Origin: Paenibacillus physcomitrellae
Lineage (GTDB): Bacteria > Bacillota > Bacilli > Paenibacillales > Paenibacillaceae
Length of the DNA: 64,000 nucleotides
Direction of reading: 5' to 3'
Assembly (NCBI RefSeq): GCF_002240225.1
Contig: NZ_CP022584.1
Span: forward strand, 1,984,001-2,048,000
The notes under the pieces were generated by a model. The model worked only from the letters and a program-made list of their open reading frames with translations. It ran no database searches and had not been told where the DNA came from. Positions 53,495-61,947 of this stretch are shown here, piece by piece (positions within the stretch are counted from its first letter, which is position 1; each line of letters starts with the position of its first letter). Position numbers and translations under genes: made by a program.

Positions 53495-55465
53495 ATGAAC
53501 GAACAGACACAGGACTGTGCAGCGGATCGCTCGGAACCTGGCAGAGCTGTGCGGTACAACCCATCGAGACAGGCTTTTATTAAGCATCAAATAGATAACG
53601 TAACCTGTAAAAGCTATAAAAGATCTAAAAGATCGATTCTTAAGCCGTTCATAGGCCTTCTGCTGGCAGCAGCGTTGCTTCTTGCTCCGCTCTGGCTCAC
53701 AGGGGCCGAAATCCCTGCATATGCTTCAGATCCAAACGACCAGGCTGTGCTGGATACCCTGCTTCCGCTCGTCGGCGGTGCGCTTGTTGCAGCGGGGAGC
53801 GAAGAATGGCCGGAAGCTTCCAAAGAGCTTTCCCAGTTCCGTTCCGCGTGGCAGACCCTGTCCGTACCGGATGATTTCAACAGCCGGATCACCTCGGAGG
53901 CTGAAGCTGCGGAGAAAGCGGTCAATTCCCGGGATAAAGACGGCGCTTCCCAAGCCTTGTCCGTTCTCGCGAAGGACGTCAATGCTTATCTGGATACGGC
54001 CAGCGGGAGTGGAGCAGCCCAGGGAGAAGCAGCTGCGGCTTCGGCCGCGGATGCCGGCAAACAATCTGCCGGAGACCTGCTGACTCTAAGCGGCAAAGTC
54101 GCCAGCGATCTCGAACAGTCCGATCTGGAGTCGGCCAAGCGGGATTACAAAGCGGTCACCGATGGATGGACCAAACTTGAGAACCCGATCCGCCAGGCTC
54201 ATTTCAGCTTGTACAGCAAGCTGGAGACAAAGATGAGTCTGGTCCGGGTTGCGCTGCAGGCTGAACCCGCCAAAACGGACCAGGCTGCCGCCGAGCTGGC
54301 CGAGATGAATGCCATGCTTCAGGATTATTTGGACGGCAAGCTGGACGGGGTACAAGAGGAAGCTCCGGCCGCCGGAAGCGCTTCTCTGGCAGACGCCGTC
54401 ACCTTGCTGCATAACGCCTCGGCGCAGATTGATTACGCTGATGCGGCCGGTGCCCAAGACAAACTGGAACAGTTTGTTGAAATGTGGCCTTCCGTGGAAG
54501 GCGCGGTCTCGATCTCTTCTCCTTCGGCTTATCAGAATACGGAAAACCGGATGACGGAAGCCCTCGGTTACCTGGCTTCTAATCCTCCGGCCACGGATAA
54601 AGCCCAAACGGTGATCGGACAAATGCTTGACGAGCTTGAACCGATCTCTAAGGTGACTTCTTACAGCGCCTGGGACGCTGCGCTTGTTATGCTCCGCGAA
54701 GGACTGGAGGCCATTCTGGTTGTAGCGGCCCTGCTGGCCTTCGCCAAGCGGGCGAACAACCGCCCGGCCCGCAAGTTCATATGGTCCGGAGCGGTAACCG
54801 GCCTCGTGCTCAGCGGTCTTCTGGCCGTACTGCTCACCTTCGCCGTCTCCCAAGCCGCCTCAGGAAGCACACGGGAGCTGACGGAAGGCCTTACAGGCCT
54901 GTTCGCAGTAGTCATGATGCTGACGATTGGCGCCTGGCTCCACGGCAAATCCAGCACGAAGGCATGGAATGCGTACATCTCCAAGCAGGTTGGCGGGGCT
55001 ATTGCCCGCGGCAGCTTGTGGTCGCTGTTTACGCTTTCCGGATTGGCGATCTTGCGCGAAGGAGCTGAGACGACGATATTTTATATCGGAATGGCTCCTT
55101 CCATCTCGCCGGCCGAGCTGGTTCTGGGCATCGCCGGCGCTTTGGCCGCACTGGTCGTATTGGGCTACTGCATCATCCGGTTCAGCAGCAGGCTGCCGAT
55201 CCGGCCATTTTTCCTGACGGCTACCGTATTGATCTATTATTTGGTGGTTCGTTTTCTTGGCGAAAGCCTTCACGCCCTGCAAATTGCCGGCAAGCTGCCC
55301 GCACACAGCGAAAGCGGACTTCCGACCGTTGGCTGGCTGGGCGTTTACCCGACCTGGGAGACCATTATTCCACAGGTGCTGCTGGTCGCCTGGATTGTTT
55401 ATTCCTTTACACGGCGGCCGCATGGACAAAAGCCGGACAGCGGACATCAGGCTCCAGCCATTTAG
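53495..55465 (+). CDS. efeU: EfeU/FTR1 iron permease with a large repeated ectodomain
   Basis: A 656-residue ferric permease. A signal or anchor segment (about 48-70) is followed by an extracellular helical region to about residue 385, then about seven membrane helices. The two FTR1 iron motifs are LREGLEAIL and LREGAETTI. The ectodomain holds three repeats of about 90-110 residues, each with an aligned Trp (FRSAWQTL, VTDGWTKL, FVEMWPSV). B. subtilis YwbL is about 480 residues, so this protein is long. AAGGA precedes the ATG. Confidence 0.93.
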   Translation: MNEQTQDCAADRSEPGRAVRYNPSRQAFIKHQIDNVTCKSYKRSKRSILKPFIGLLLAAALLLAPLWLTGAEIPAYASDPNDQAVLDTLLPLVGGALVAAGSEEWPEASKELSQFRSAWQTLSVPDDFNSRITSEAEAAEKAVNSRDKDGASQALSVLAKDVNAYLDTASGSGAAQGEAAAASAADAGKQSAGDLLTLSGKVASDLEQSDLESAKRDYKAVTDGWTKLENPIRQAHFSLYSKLETKMSLVRVALQAEPAKTDQAAAELAEMNAMLQDYLDGKLDGVQEEAPAAGSASLADAVTLLHNASAQIDYADAAGAQDKLEQFVEMWPSVEGAVSISSPSAYQNTENRMTEALGYLASNPPATDKAQTVIGQMLDELEPISKVTSYSAWDAALVMLREGLEAILVVAALLAFAKRANNRPARKFIWSGAVTGLVLSGLLAVLLTFAVSQAASGSTRELTEGLTGLFAVVMMLTIGAWLHGKSSTKAWNAYISKQVGGAIARGSLWSLFTLSGLAILREGAETTIFYIGMAPSISPAELVLGIAGALAALVVLGYCIIRFSSRLPIRPFFLTATVLIYYLVVRFLGESLHALQIAGKLPAHSESGLPTVGWLGVYPTWETIIPQVLLVAWIVYSFTRRPHGQKPDSGHQAPAI

Positions 55466-55484
55466 AACGTGCAATAATAACAAC

Positions 55485-55527
55485 AAAAAAAAGGAAGAGA
55501 GCGCAGATACGCTCCTTCCTTTTTTTG
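55485..55527. terminator. Terminator after the efe operon, bidirectional
   Basis: AAAAAAAAGGA with AGCG/CGCT pairs with TCCTTTTTTT between convergent genes. Confidence 0.8.
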
Positions 55528-55606
55528 TTGTGAGAAAAAAATCCCCTCCGCTCTGCACCGAAAGCCGTTTACCGGCTTATCGGGCGCTGAACAAGAGGGG
55601 GGACGA

Positions 55607-56056
55607 TTATTTTTTCAGCCAAGGTGGTTTGTCCATTACCGATAATTTCTCGACGATGTTAACCAGGCTCTCCACTTCGGATAACTCCAGTTTCTCCAAA
55701 TACCATTTGACGATTCGGATCGACTTCTTCCGCCCTTCTTCCATCGCCTGATTCCCGCATTCCGTCAAGGAAACCAATACGGCTCTCCGGTCTTCCTTGT
55801 CATGACGCCGCTCAACAAATCCATTCTGGACAAGCCGGTCGAGCATTACGGTAATAGCACTCGGCTTGACCTCAAGAGCATCCGCCAGGTCGCTGACCTT
55901 GCACGGCCCTTTACGGTAAATGTAAATAAGCATGTGGAACTGCGGGCCGGTAAGCCCAAGCTCTTTATGGCGCATAATATCATTTTCTATTTGCTTAAAC
56001 GTTTTGGTCCAGCCTTTTTGCAGCCGTTCGATATAATGATCCAATTCTACCTCCAC
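55607..56056 (-). CDS. MarR family transcriptional regulator
   Basis: About 149 residues. The winged helix carries VSDLADALEVKPSAITVMLDRL and the wing RRHDKEDRRAVLVSLT, the classic MarR DxRxxxV/L pattern. Start is ambiguous: GTG at 56056 follows AGGGGG, and TTG at 56044 follows GGAGG; the frame reaches 56092. It is divergent from the RpiR-nag operon and convergent with efeU. Its target is unknown. Confidence 0.88.
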   Translation of the reverse strand: MEVELDHYIERLQKGWTKTFKQIENDIMRHKELGLTGPQFHMLIYIYRKGPCKVSDLADALEVKPSAITVMLDRLVQNGFVERRHDKEDRRAVLVSLTECGNQAMEEGRKKSIRIVKWYLEKLELSEVESLVNIVEKLSVMDKPPWLKK

Positions 56057-56230
56057 GGTCTGCCCCCTCTCTACTGCCTGTAGCCAAAGCAAGCTATATT
56101 ATAAATTTAACCTAACTAATGCGATATCTCAATGCTTCTGTTAGTATCGGCCTGTATGAACTCCCCTATTCGGCGGGCAAAACTACAAGCAAAGGGTTGC
56201 ATCGCTGATGAAAATGCACTAAGATAATCT

Positions 56231-56245
56231 TGAAAATTATTTTCA
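56231..56245. promoter_or_regulatory. nag operon operator O1
   Basis: Perfect 15-base palindrome TGAAAATTATTTTCA upstream of the RpiR gene. TTGAAA at 56230-56235 may be the -35 that it covers. Confidence 0.7.
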
Positions 56246-56263
56246 TCATATATTAAATTAAAT

Positions 56264-56278
56264 AGAAAATTATTTTCT
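56264..56278. promoter_or_regulatory. nag operon operator O2
   Basis: Second palindrome with the same core, AGAAAATTATTTTCT. Its centre is 33 bp from O1, about three helical turns, and it lies just before the gene start. Confidence 0.7.
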
Positions 56279-56296
56279 GAATGTAAAAACGGGAAG

Positions 56297-57160
56297 GTGA
56301 ACGATATTTCGACGGTTTCTACTCCTATCCTGCATGCGGTGCAGGAGCATCTGCCGCAGCTTTCCCAGCAGGAGCGCCGGATTGGCGAATATATTCTGGC
56401 TTCACCGGCCTCCGTTGTCCATTTGGGTATCACGGAGCTGGCCGATCAGTGCGGCGTTAGTCCTTCGACGGTTACCCGCTTCTGCAAAGCTTTTCATTTT
56501 AAAGGTTATCCCGATTTCAAAATGAAGCTGGCCGGCGAGCTCGCTCAGAAACCGGCACAAAACGCCTATCAGGATGTGATTGCCGGCAATGACCTGCGAA
56601 CCATCGCTTCAGCCATGGAGGCCAACCATTTAGCCTCGATCGCCGATACGACCCGGCTGCTTGATATCCAGCAGATCCAGCAGGCCGTTGAGGCTCTGTG
56701 CGGAGCCGGACGAATCGACCTTTACGGGGTGGCTACATCATCCATCGTCGCCCAGGATTTCTATCAGAAGCTGGTGAGGATCGGCAAGAACTGTACAGCC
56801 TTTGCGGACTCGCACATGCAGATCACAGCAGCTACTACTTTGAATAAAGGCGATGTGGCTGTAGCTGTCTCCTATTCGGGAGAAACGCCGGAAACCATTG
56901 CGGCACTCAAATGCGCCAAAGACAGCGGGGCTACAGCGATCTGCCTGACTCATTATGGCAGCAGCTCTCTAGCCTCTCTGGCCGATATTCCGCTGTTCTC
57001 TTCCTCCCTTGAGGAGGGCATGCGCCGCGGCGATATGGCTTCGCGTATTGCCCAGCTTCATATTATAGACATCCTGTTTATGGGGATGGTCAGTTCCCGG
57101 TTTGAGGATTACGTTCCCAAGCTGGAGCATTCTTATCATAATGTCCGAAGTTACCGCTAA
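56297..57160 (+). CDS. MurR/RpiR family regulator of the nag operon
   Basis: A 287-residue regulator: N-terminal RpiR helix-turn-helix (ITELADQCGVSPSTVTRFCKAF) and a C-terminal SIS sugar-phosphate-binding domain (about 125-260, VAVAVSYSGETPETIAAL). It precedes nagB by 24 bases, so glucosamine-6-phosphate or N-acetylglucosamine-6-phosphate is the likely effector. Start: GTG at 56297 overlaps the GGAAGGTG ribosome site; an in-frame ATT at 56306 has better spacing. Two palindromes upstream suggest autoregulation. Confidence 0.9.
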   Translation: MNDISTVSTPILHAVQEHLPQLSQQERRIGEYILASPASVVHLGITELADQCGVSPSTVTRFCKAFHFKGYPDFKMKLAGELAQKPAQNAYQDVIAGNDLRTIASAMEANHLASIADTTRLLDIQQIQQAVEALCGAGRIDLYGVATSSIVAQDFYQKLVRIGKNCTAFADSHMQITAATTLNKGDVAVAVSYSGETPETIAALKCAKDSGATAICLTHYGSSSLASLADIPLFSSSLEEGMRRGDMASRIAQLHIIDILFMGMVSSRFEDYVPKLEHSYHNVRSYR

Positions 57161-57184
57161 AATCATTTTTGGAGGAATTCAGTG

Positions 57185-57913
57185 ATGCCAAACATTATCA
57201 AAGCGCAAAACGAAGAGCAATTTAACGACATCGGGGCAGGTATTGTTGCCAGCCTTCTGCAAAGCAATCCCAAAGCCCTGCTTGGTTTAGCTACAGGCAG
57301 CTCGCCTGTGGGCGTGTACGGTCGCCTTGTTGAGCTCTATAAAGAAGGTTCTGTAAGCTTTGCCCAAGCCCAGAGCTACAATCTGGACGAATACGTGGGT
57401 TTGCCGTCCGATCATCCGGAAAGCTACCGCCGGTTCATGAATGAGAAGCTGTTTAATCTCGTAGACATTCTTCCGGAAAATACTCATGTGCCTATGGGCT
57501 CTTCGCCTGATCCCGAGAAAGCGGCTGCTGAATATACGGAGCTTCTGCAGCAGGCCGGACGGCTGGATCTGCAAATTCTCGGCGTAGGGTTAAACGGCCA
57601 TATCGGCTTTAATGAACCTGCCAGTGAGCTGCATGGCTTCACTCATGTCGTCACGCTGGATGAAAGCACGCGCCAAGCCAATGCCCGGTTCTTCTCCTCT
57701 ATCGACGAGGTTCCGACCCAGGCCATTACGATGGGCATCGCTTCGATTCTGCACGCCAAGCAGATTTTACTGCTCGTCAGAGGCGCCGAGAAAGCCGAAG
57801 TTATCTCCCGCGCTCTTAATGGTCCTGTTACGACACATTGTCCGGCTTCGCTGCTGCAGACACATCCCAACGTCATCGTGCTGGTCGATCAGGAAGCGGG
57901 GCGTCTGCTTTGA
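57185..57913 (+). CDS. nagB: Glucosamine-6-phosphate deaminase
   Basis: Converts glucosamine-6-phosphate to fructose-6-phosphate and ammonia. Motifs: LGLATGSSPVGVY, the active-site SYNLDEYVGL, LGVGLNGHIGFNEP and the VTTHCPASLLQTH end. About 242 residues is normal for the short form. ATG at 57185 is nine bases after GGAGG; a GTG directly before it is less likely. Its stop overlaps the nagA start by one base. Confidence 0.96.
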   Translation: MPNIIKAQNEEQFNDIGAGIVASLLQSNPKALLGLATGSSPVGVYGRLVELYKEGSVSFAQAQSYNLDEYVGLPSDHPESYRRFMNEKLFNLVDILPENTHVPMGSSPDPEKAAAEYTELLQQAGRLDLQILGVGLNGHIGFNEPASELHGFTHVVTLDESTRQANARFFSSIDEVPTQAITMGIASILHAKQILLLVRGAEKAEVISRALNGPVTTHCPASLLQTHPNVIVLVDQEAGRLL

Positions 57914-59088
57914 TGAACCGTTCCTTTGTCATTACTAACGGTAAGATTGTTACCCCAACCGGGATTATTGAAGACGGATCCGTAGCCGTTGAGAACGGCG
58001 TAATCACTTTTGTCGGCTCTGCATCTGCAGTCAAACACACGCTTGCTTCCTATCCAGAAATTATAGATGCGGACGGCAAATATGTGCTTCCGGGCTTTAT
58101 TGATGTTCACGTGCACGGCGGAGTCCATCATGACTTTACCGGAGCTGACCAGCAGGGAATCGAGGCTATTACCCGTTTCCACTGCTCTCAGGGAACAACG
58201 GCCATGCTGGCCACGACCATGACCGCCCCGCGGGATGTGCTGAATCAGGTGTTAGAGGAAGTCCATACCTTTAAATCGGGTGAGATGCCTTATGCCCAAT
58301 TGGAAGGCGTGCATCTGGAAGGGCCGTTCATCAGCCCGAAATGGCCAGGAGCGCAAAATCCGGAGCATATCGTTAATCCGAACCGGGCCTGGATCGAAGA
58401 ATGGGAAACCCGTTATCCGGGGCTCATCAAGCAGGTTACCTTCGCTCCGGAGCGCAATGGAGCTTTGGAACTGATTGCTTATCTCCGCAAGCAGGGCATT
58501 GTTGCTGCCGCAGGTCATACCGATGCAACCTATGAGGAAATCATGACGGCAGTGGATGCCGGGCTTCATCATGCCGTGCATACCTTTAACGCCATGACGC
58601 CAATGCATCACCGCAAGCCGGGGACAGCAGGTGCTCTTCTAAGCTCGCCGCAAATGAGCGCCGAAATCATTGCCGATGGCATCCATGTTCATCCGGCGGT
58701 CATTTCCGTATTGGCAACCGTCAAGAATAACCATAATCTGGTTCTGATCACGGATGCCATGTCGGCTGCCGGGCTTGGAAACGGCGATTATATGATCGGT
58801 GATCTTCCTGTCGTGATGAAAGACGGCGTATGTACGCTGAAGGACAGCGTGGGCACCTTGGCTGGCAGTACGCTGACCATGATCCGCGGATTCCGGTTCC
58901 TGGTTCAGGAAGTAGGCCTAAGCATCGAACGCGCTTCGGAAGCAGCCAGCGGCAATCCTGCTAAACTGATCCGGATCGCTGACCGGACCGGCTCGATCGA
59001 AACCGGCAAACAGGCTGATCTGCTGCTTGTCGATGAACAATTAGAGCTGCAGACCGTTTGGGTAAAAGGTCTTCAACACGAAGCTTAA
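57913..59088 (+). CDS. nagA: N-acetylglucosamine-6-phosphate deacetylase
   Basis: Removes the acetyl group from N-acetylglucosamine-6-phosphate, feeding nagB. It is an amidohydrolase with the metal motif DVHVHGG, LEGPFISP, AAGHTDATYEE, VHTFNAMTPMHHR and the catalytic Asp in LITDAMSAAG. The ATG at 57913 overlaps the nagB stop (TGATG), so translation is probably coupled; the longer frame at 57838 lies inside nagB. No PTS gene for the sugar is in the window. Confidence 0.96.
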   Translation: MNRSFVITNGKIVTPTGIIEDGSVAVENGVITFVGSASAVKHTLASYPEIIDADGKYVLPGFIDVHVHGGVHHDFTGADQQGIEAITRFHCSQGTTAMLATTMTAPRDVLNQVLEEVHTFKSGEMPYAQLEGVHLEGPFISPKWPGAQNPEHIVNPNRAWIEEWETRYPGLIKQVTFAPERNGALELIAYLRKQGIVAAAGHTDATYEEIMTAVDAGLHHAVHTFNAMTPMHHRKPGTAGALLSSPQMSAEIIADGIHVHPAVISVLATVKNNHNLVLITDAMSAAGLGNGDYMIGDLPVVMKDGVCTLKDSVGTLAGSTLTMIRGFRFLVQEVGLSIERASEAASGNPAKLIRIADRTGSIETGKQADLLLVDEQLELQTVWVKGLQHEA

Positions 59089-59126
59089 TCGCTTAATCCT
59101 GCATTAGATAAGGCTGATTTAACAAG

Positions 59127-59171
59127 AAAAGAGCATTCCTACGCTTGGCGCGAATGGAATGCTCTTTTTTT
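59127..59171. terminator. Terminator between nagA and the YhcN-like gene
   Basis: AAAAGAGCATTCC pairs with GGAATGCTCTTTT, with T runs on both sides. Confidence 0.85.
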
Positions 59172-59183
59172 GTCATGCTAAGA

Positions 59184-60209
59184 TTAACGGTTCGGATTCA
59201 TATCAAACCGGTTGTTGTTGTTATTCGTTGGGTTCGTATTAAAGATACCCGTATTGCCTGTATTCGTACGTCCCATATTTCTTAAACGTTCAGGGAACAG
59301 GTTGTCGATCATGCCTGCCAAATCGTTGGTTACGTTACGGGCACCGTTCGTTAACGGATTGTTGCCCAATGTTGTTCCACCGCCCGTGTTGAAGCTGCCA
59401 AGCTGGTTTACGAAATCGGCATTGTCCGAGATATAAACCTGCTGGATCTGCGGGGCTGAACGTTTAATTGTACGTTCAATTTGGCTGCGGACGTCGGCTG
59501 GAATTGTGCTGGCGTTATTATTCGTGCCGTTATTCGTACCATAAGTAGTGTACCCTCTTCCAGCACCTGCGCCATGAGGCATGTTATCAGCCTGTGCCCC
59601 TAATCCCCCGCCCAGTCTGGAACCGTCATAGATCGTTCCGGGATTCGGATTATATCTGCCTGCCGGATTGGTACCGCCGCTTAAGTTACTGGTGAAGTCG
59701 AGTCCGCGAGCAGCACCCGCGACGCCATTTGGACGGTAGTCGCTTCCGCCTGGGTTAACTCCTTGTCCCATCGAACGTCCAAGCGTTGAGGTACGGCCCG
59801 TGACGTTGCCGGTGCCCAGAGCGCCCGGTCCCCGTGTACCGAGGGTTCCGTTAGGCACACTCAGGTCATTCATTGACCCTGTTCCGTTGCCGGAAGCACG
59901 AGTACCGCCCAAAGAAGGATTGGTGCCGTTTAAGTTAACAGCAACAAAGGCTTCATTGCCGGAAGTCATGACATGGGCAGTACGAACACTGCCAATCTCC
60001 ATAACCTTTTTACTCAGCACTTGGCTGTACTTCATGTTCCGCAAGTTATCCCGGCCCTGATCGTTAGAATTGATATTCAAACGATGAGCGGTTTGATTTT
60101 TCACTCCTTGCGTACCAACCTTATTGTTTTGACCGCAGCCGGTCAGGCCAAGCATACCGACTACAAGAGCTGCTGACAAAGACAAACCCAAAGTTTTTGA
60201 AGCTCGCAT
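59184..60209 (-). CDS. YhcN/YlaJ-like sporulation lipoprotein with a Gly/Asn-rich insertion
   Basis: A 341-residue lipoprotein (lipobox LGLTGCG). The first half of the domain (45-95, ending EAFVAVNLNG) and the second half (about 236-275, DVRSQIERTIKR ... QQVYISDNADFV) are typical of YhcN/YlaJ spore lipoproteins. About 140 residues rich in Gly, Asn, Thr and Arg lie between them, and the C-terminus ends in an Asn-rich tail. Family members sit in the inner spore membrane. Confidence 0.88.
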   Translation of the reverse strand: MRASKTLGLSLSAALVVGMLGLTGCGQNNKVGTQGVKNQTAHRLNINSNDQGRDNLRNMKYSQVLSKKVMEIGSVRTAHVMTSGNEAFVAVNLNGTNPSLGGTRASGNGTGSMNDLSVPNGTLGTRGPGALGTGNVTGRTSTLGRSMGQGVNPGGSDYRPNGVAGAARGLDFTSNLSGGTNPAGRYNPNPGTIYDGSRLGGGLGAQADNMPHGAGAGRGYTTYGTNNGTNNNASTIPADVRSQIERTIKRSAPQIQQVYISDNADFVNQLGSFNTGGGTTLGNNPLTNGARNVTNDLAGMIDNLFPERLRNMGRTNTGNTGIFNTNPTNNNNNRFDMNPNR

Positions 60210-60393
60210 AAATGGTCATTCCCCTTCCATTAAGCATAATGAGTGACAGCTATAGAATGACCTTTATAAAGATGTAGTATCCAGAAAGAATTTAGCATTT
60301 GCCCGGCACTTGACCACACCTTGGCAGACGCCTTGACGTACCTTATAGAAGCTTGTTGACCGTCAAATTCCAAGGTTAGAGGTGAATGGGCCG

Positions 60394-61461
60394 TTGAAAA
60401 TTTTATTTACGTTCTTTATTCCAAGCGGCGGGGTGGAAACGCTGAACCGGATGCGCAGCAGAGTTCTGCGCCAGCACGGTGTTGAAGCCCATCTGCTGTA
60501 TAATCAGGCCGGAACGGGTCTGCAAAATATTTCCGACATTCCGGTGTTCATCACGAACTCGGATGCGGATCTAAGGGCCATCGTCCAACAGCAGCAGTAT
60601 GATGCCGCCATCGTGACCTCCGATTTCACGATGGCTTACCGTCTACGCCAAGCCGGGTTTACCAAACCTATCCTGTTTGAAGCCCAGGGCTTCGGTATGT
60701 GGAAGGATGCCTATTTGACCGTTCTGGAATCGGAGCCTTTCGTCAAGCATTTCACTAATGGCATTCTGATGCCGCCTACCGCTCATCTGACCGAGTTGTT
60801 TGATCTTCTCTGCCCGGATGTGCCGAGATATGTCATTCCGAATATGATTGATCTCAGCCGTTTCCCCAAGCTGGATGTACCGGCTCCGAAGAATCCGATC
60901 GTAGCCTGGATTGGCAGATTGGAACCCAATAAAAACTGGTCGGAGTTTATGTTTATCTGCTACGGACTGCTGCAGGTTAAACCTGGCTTGCAGATCCGGA
61001 TGTACACGGATGAGACGCTGGCCGCTCCTGAAGAGCGCAATGCCTTCTACGGGCTGATTGAGCAGCTGAACCTGACCGGAAATCTCCATACCTTGCACAG
61101 TGTGCCAAATGATCAGATGCCTTATCATTACTCGTTGATCAGAGCCTCAGGCGGCATGGTGATTTCCACCTCCAAAATGGAAGGCTTCGGCTATGCGGTC
61201 GGAGAGGCCATGGCCTGCCGCTGTCCTGTGCTGAGTACAGATTCCGACGGGGTGCGGGCTTTTATTGTGCCGGACGTTACCGGCACCTTCTATCCGCTGG
61301 GAGACATAGCTTCCGCCATCAGGAAAGCTCTTCGTCTAATGGAGGATACAGCGCTTCGCCAGCAGATGACCGAAGCCGCATACCGGCATCTGCAAACCCA
61401 ATTGTCACCGGACGCCTATGCCACTTCTTTGATCCAAACGCTTTATGCTTTGGGGAGTTAA
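60394..61461 (+). CDS. Glycosyltransferase, GT4-like (GT-B fold)
   Basis: A cytoplasmic glycosyltransferase of about 355 residues. The N-terminus ILFTFFIPSGGVETLNRMR carries the Gly-rich acceptor loop; the C-terminal half has VAWIGRLEPNKNW, the EGFGYAVGEAMACRCPVLSTDSDG donor motif with the EX7E glutamates, and a final helix. Start: TTG at 60394, nine bases after GAGGTG; a GTG at 60382 overlaps that site. The donor and acceptor are unknown. It converges on the minus-strand glycan cluster. Confidence 0.9.
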   Translation: MKILFTFFIPSGGVETLNRMRSRVLRQHGVEAHLLYNQAGTGLQNISDIPVFITNSDADLRAIVQQQQYDAAIVTSDFTMAYRLRQAGFTKPILFEAQGFGMWKDAYLTVLESEPFVKHFTNGILMPPTAHLTELFDLLCPDVPRYVIPNMIDLSRFPKLDVPAPKNPIVAWIGRLEPNKNWSEFMFICYGLLQVKPGLQIRMYTDETLAAPEERNAFYGLIEQLNLTGNLHTLHSVPNDQMPYHYSLIRASGGMVISTSKMEGFGYAVGEAMACRCPVLSTDSDGVRAFIVPDVTGTFYPLGDIASAIRKALRLMEDTALRQQMTEAAYRHLQTQLSPDAYATSLIQTLYALGS

Positions 61462-61502
61462 GGAAGGAAAGGAATACCTTTTTGTTCTATGCAAACTATA
61501 TA

Positions 61503-61556
61503 AAAGCATCCCGCTAAGCTAAGCAAAAAAGCACCCCGCTAAGCGGGATGCTTTTT
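61503..61556. terminator. Terminator between convergent glycan genes
   Basis: AAGCATCCCGCT(A)AGC pairs with GCTAAGCGGGATGCTT, followed by T5; an inner GCACCCCGCT/AGCGGGATGC pairing is an alternative. Confidence 0.75.
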
Positions 61557-61580
61557 CTTCTTTATATGAAAATGCCGTCA

Positions 61581-61931
61581 TCAAGAAGCCGTCCACTCGA
61601 CATTCAGTTCGCTCCACATGCCCATGATTTCTCCGGAAGCGTCCCGGAATACAATGCGGATCGAAGCGTGGCGCTGCAGATGAATGCTTGTCGTGATGAC
61701 CAGCAGCATCGGCTCATAAATCCCCATATTCCGGATATGCATCACGGAACCCCGCTCGTGGCAGGGAGCTACTTGGGACACAAACTGAAATACGGTATTC
61801 CCGTTCACTAACCCCAATATACAAGCGTCAAAAGGCTCCACTCCATTGTTGGCTACAGCTACGTCGATCAAATGAATCGGTCTCGCAAACGGAGCCATCT
61901 CACTCATAATGAGCGTCTGAAATCGCGCCAC
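61581..61931 (-). CDS. Small protein of unknown function in the glycan cluster
   Basis: A 116-residue soluble, beta-rich protein without signal peptide or clear helices (MARFQTLIMSEMAPF ... HLIDVAVANNGVEPF ... VFRDASGEIMGMWSELNV). The pattern of short strands resembles a small beta-sandwich. I chose the GTG at 61931, six bases after AGAGGTG. It lies 16 bases downstream of the GT4 gene on the same strand and is the last gene of that operon. I do not recognise the family. Confidence 0.75.
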   Translation of the reverse strand: MARFQTLIMSEMAPFARPIHLIDVAVANNGVEPFDACILGLVNGNTVFQFVSQVAPCHERGSVMHIRNMGIYEPMLLVITTSIHLQRHASIRIVFRDASGEIMGMWSELNVEWTAS

Positions 61932-61947
61932 CCGAACCACCTCTTCT

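Noticed and set aside
53495-53640. The efeU N-terminus before the anchor segment as mis-annotated non-coding sequence
   Set aside because: AAGGA is placed well before the ATG at 53495, and no better start lies before the hydrophobic segment, so I kept the long form.
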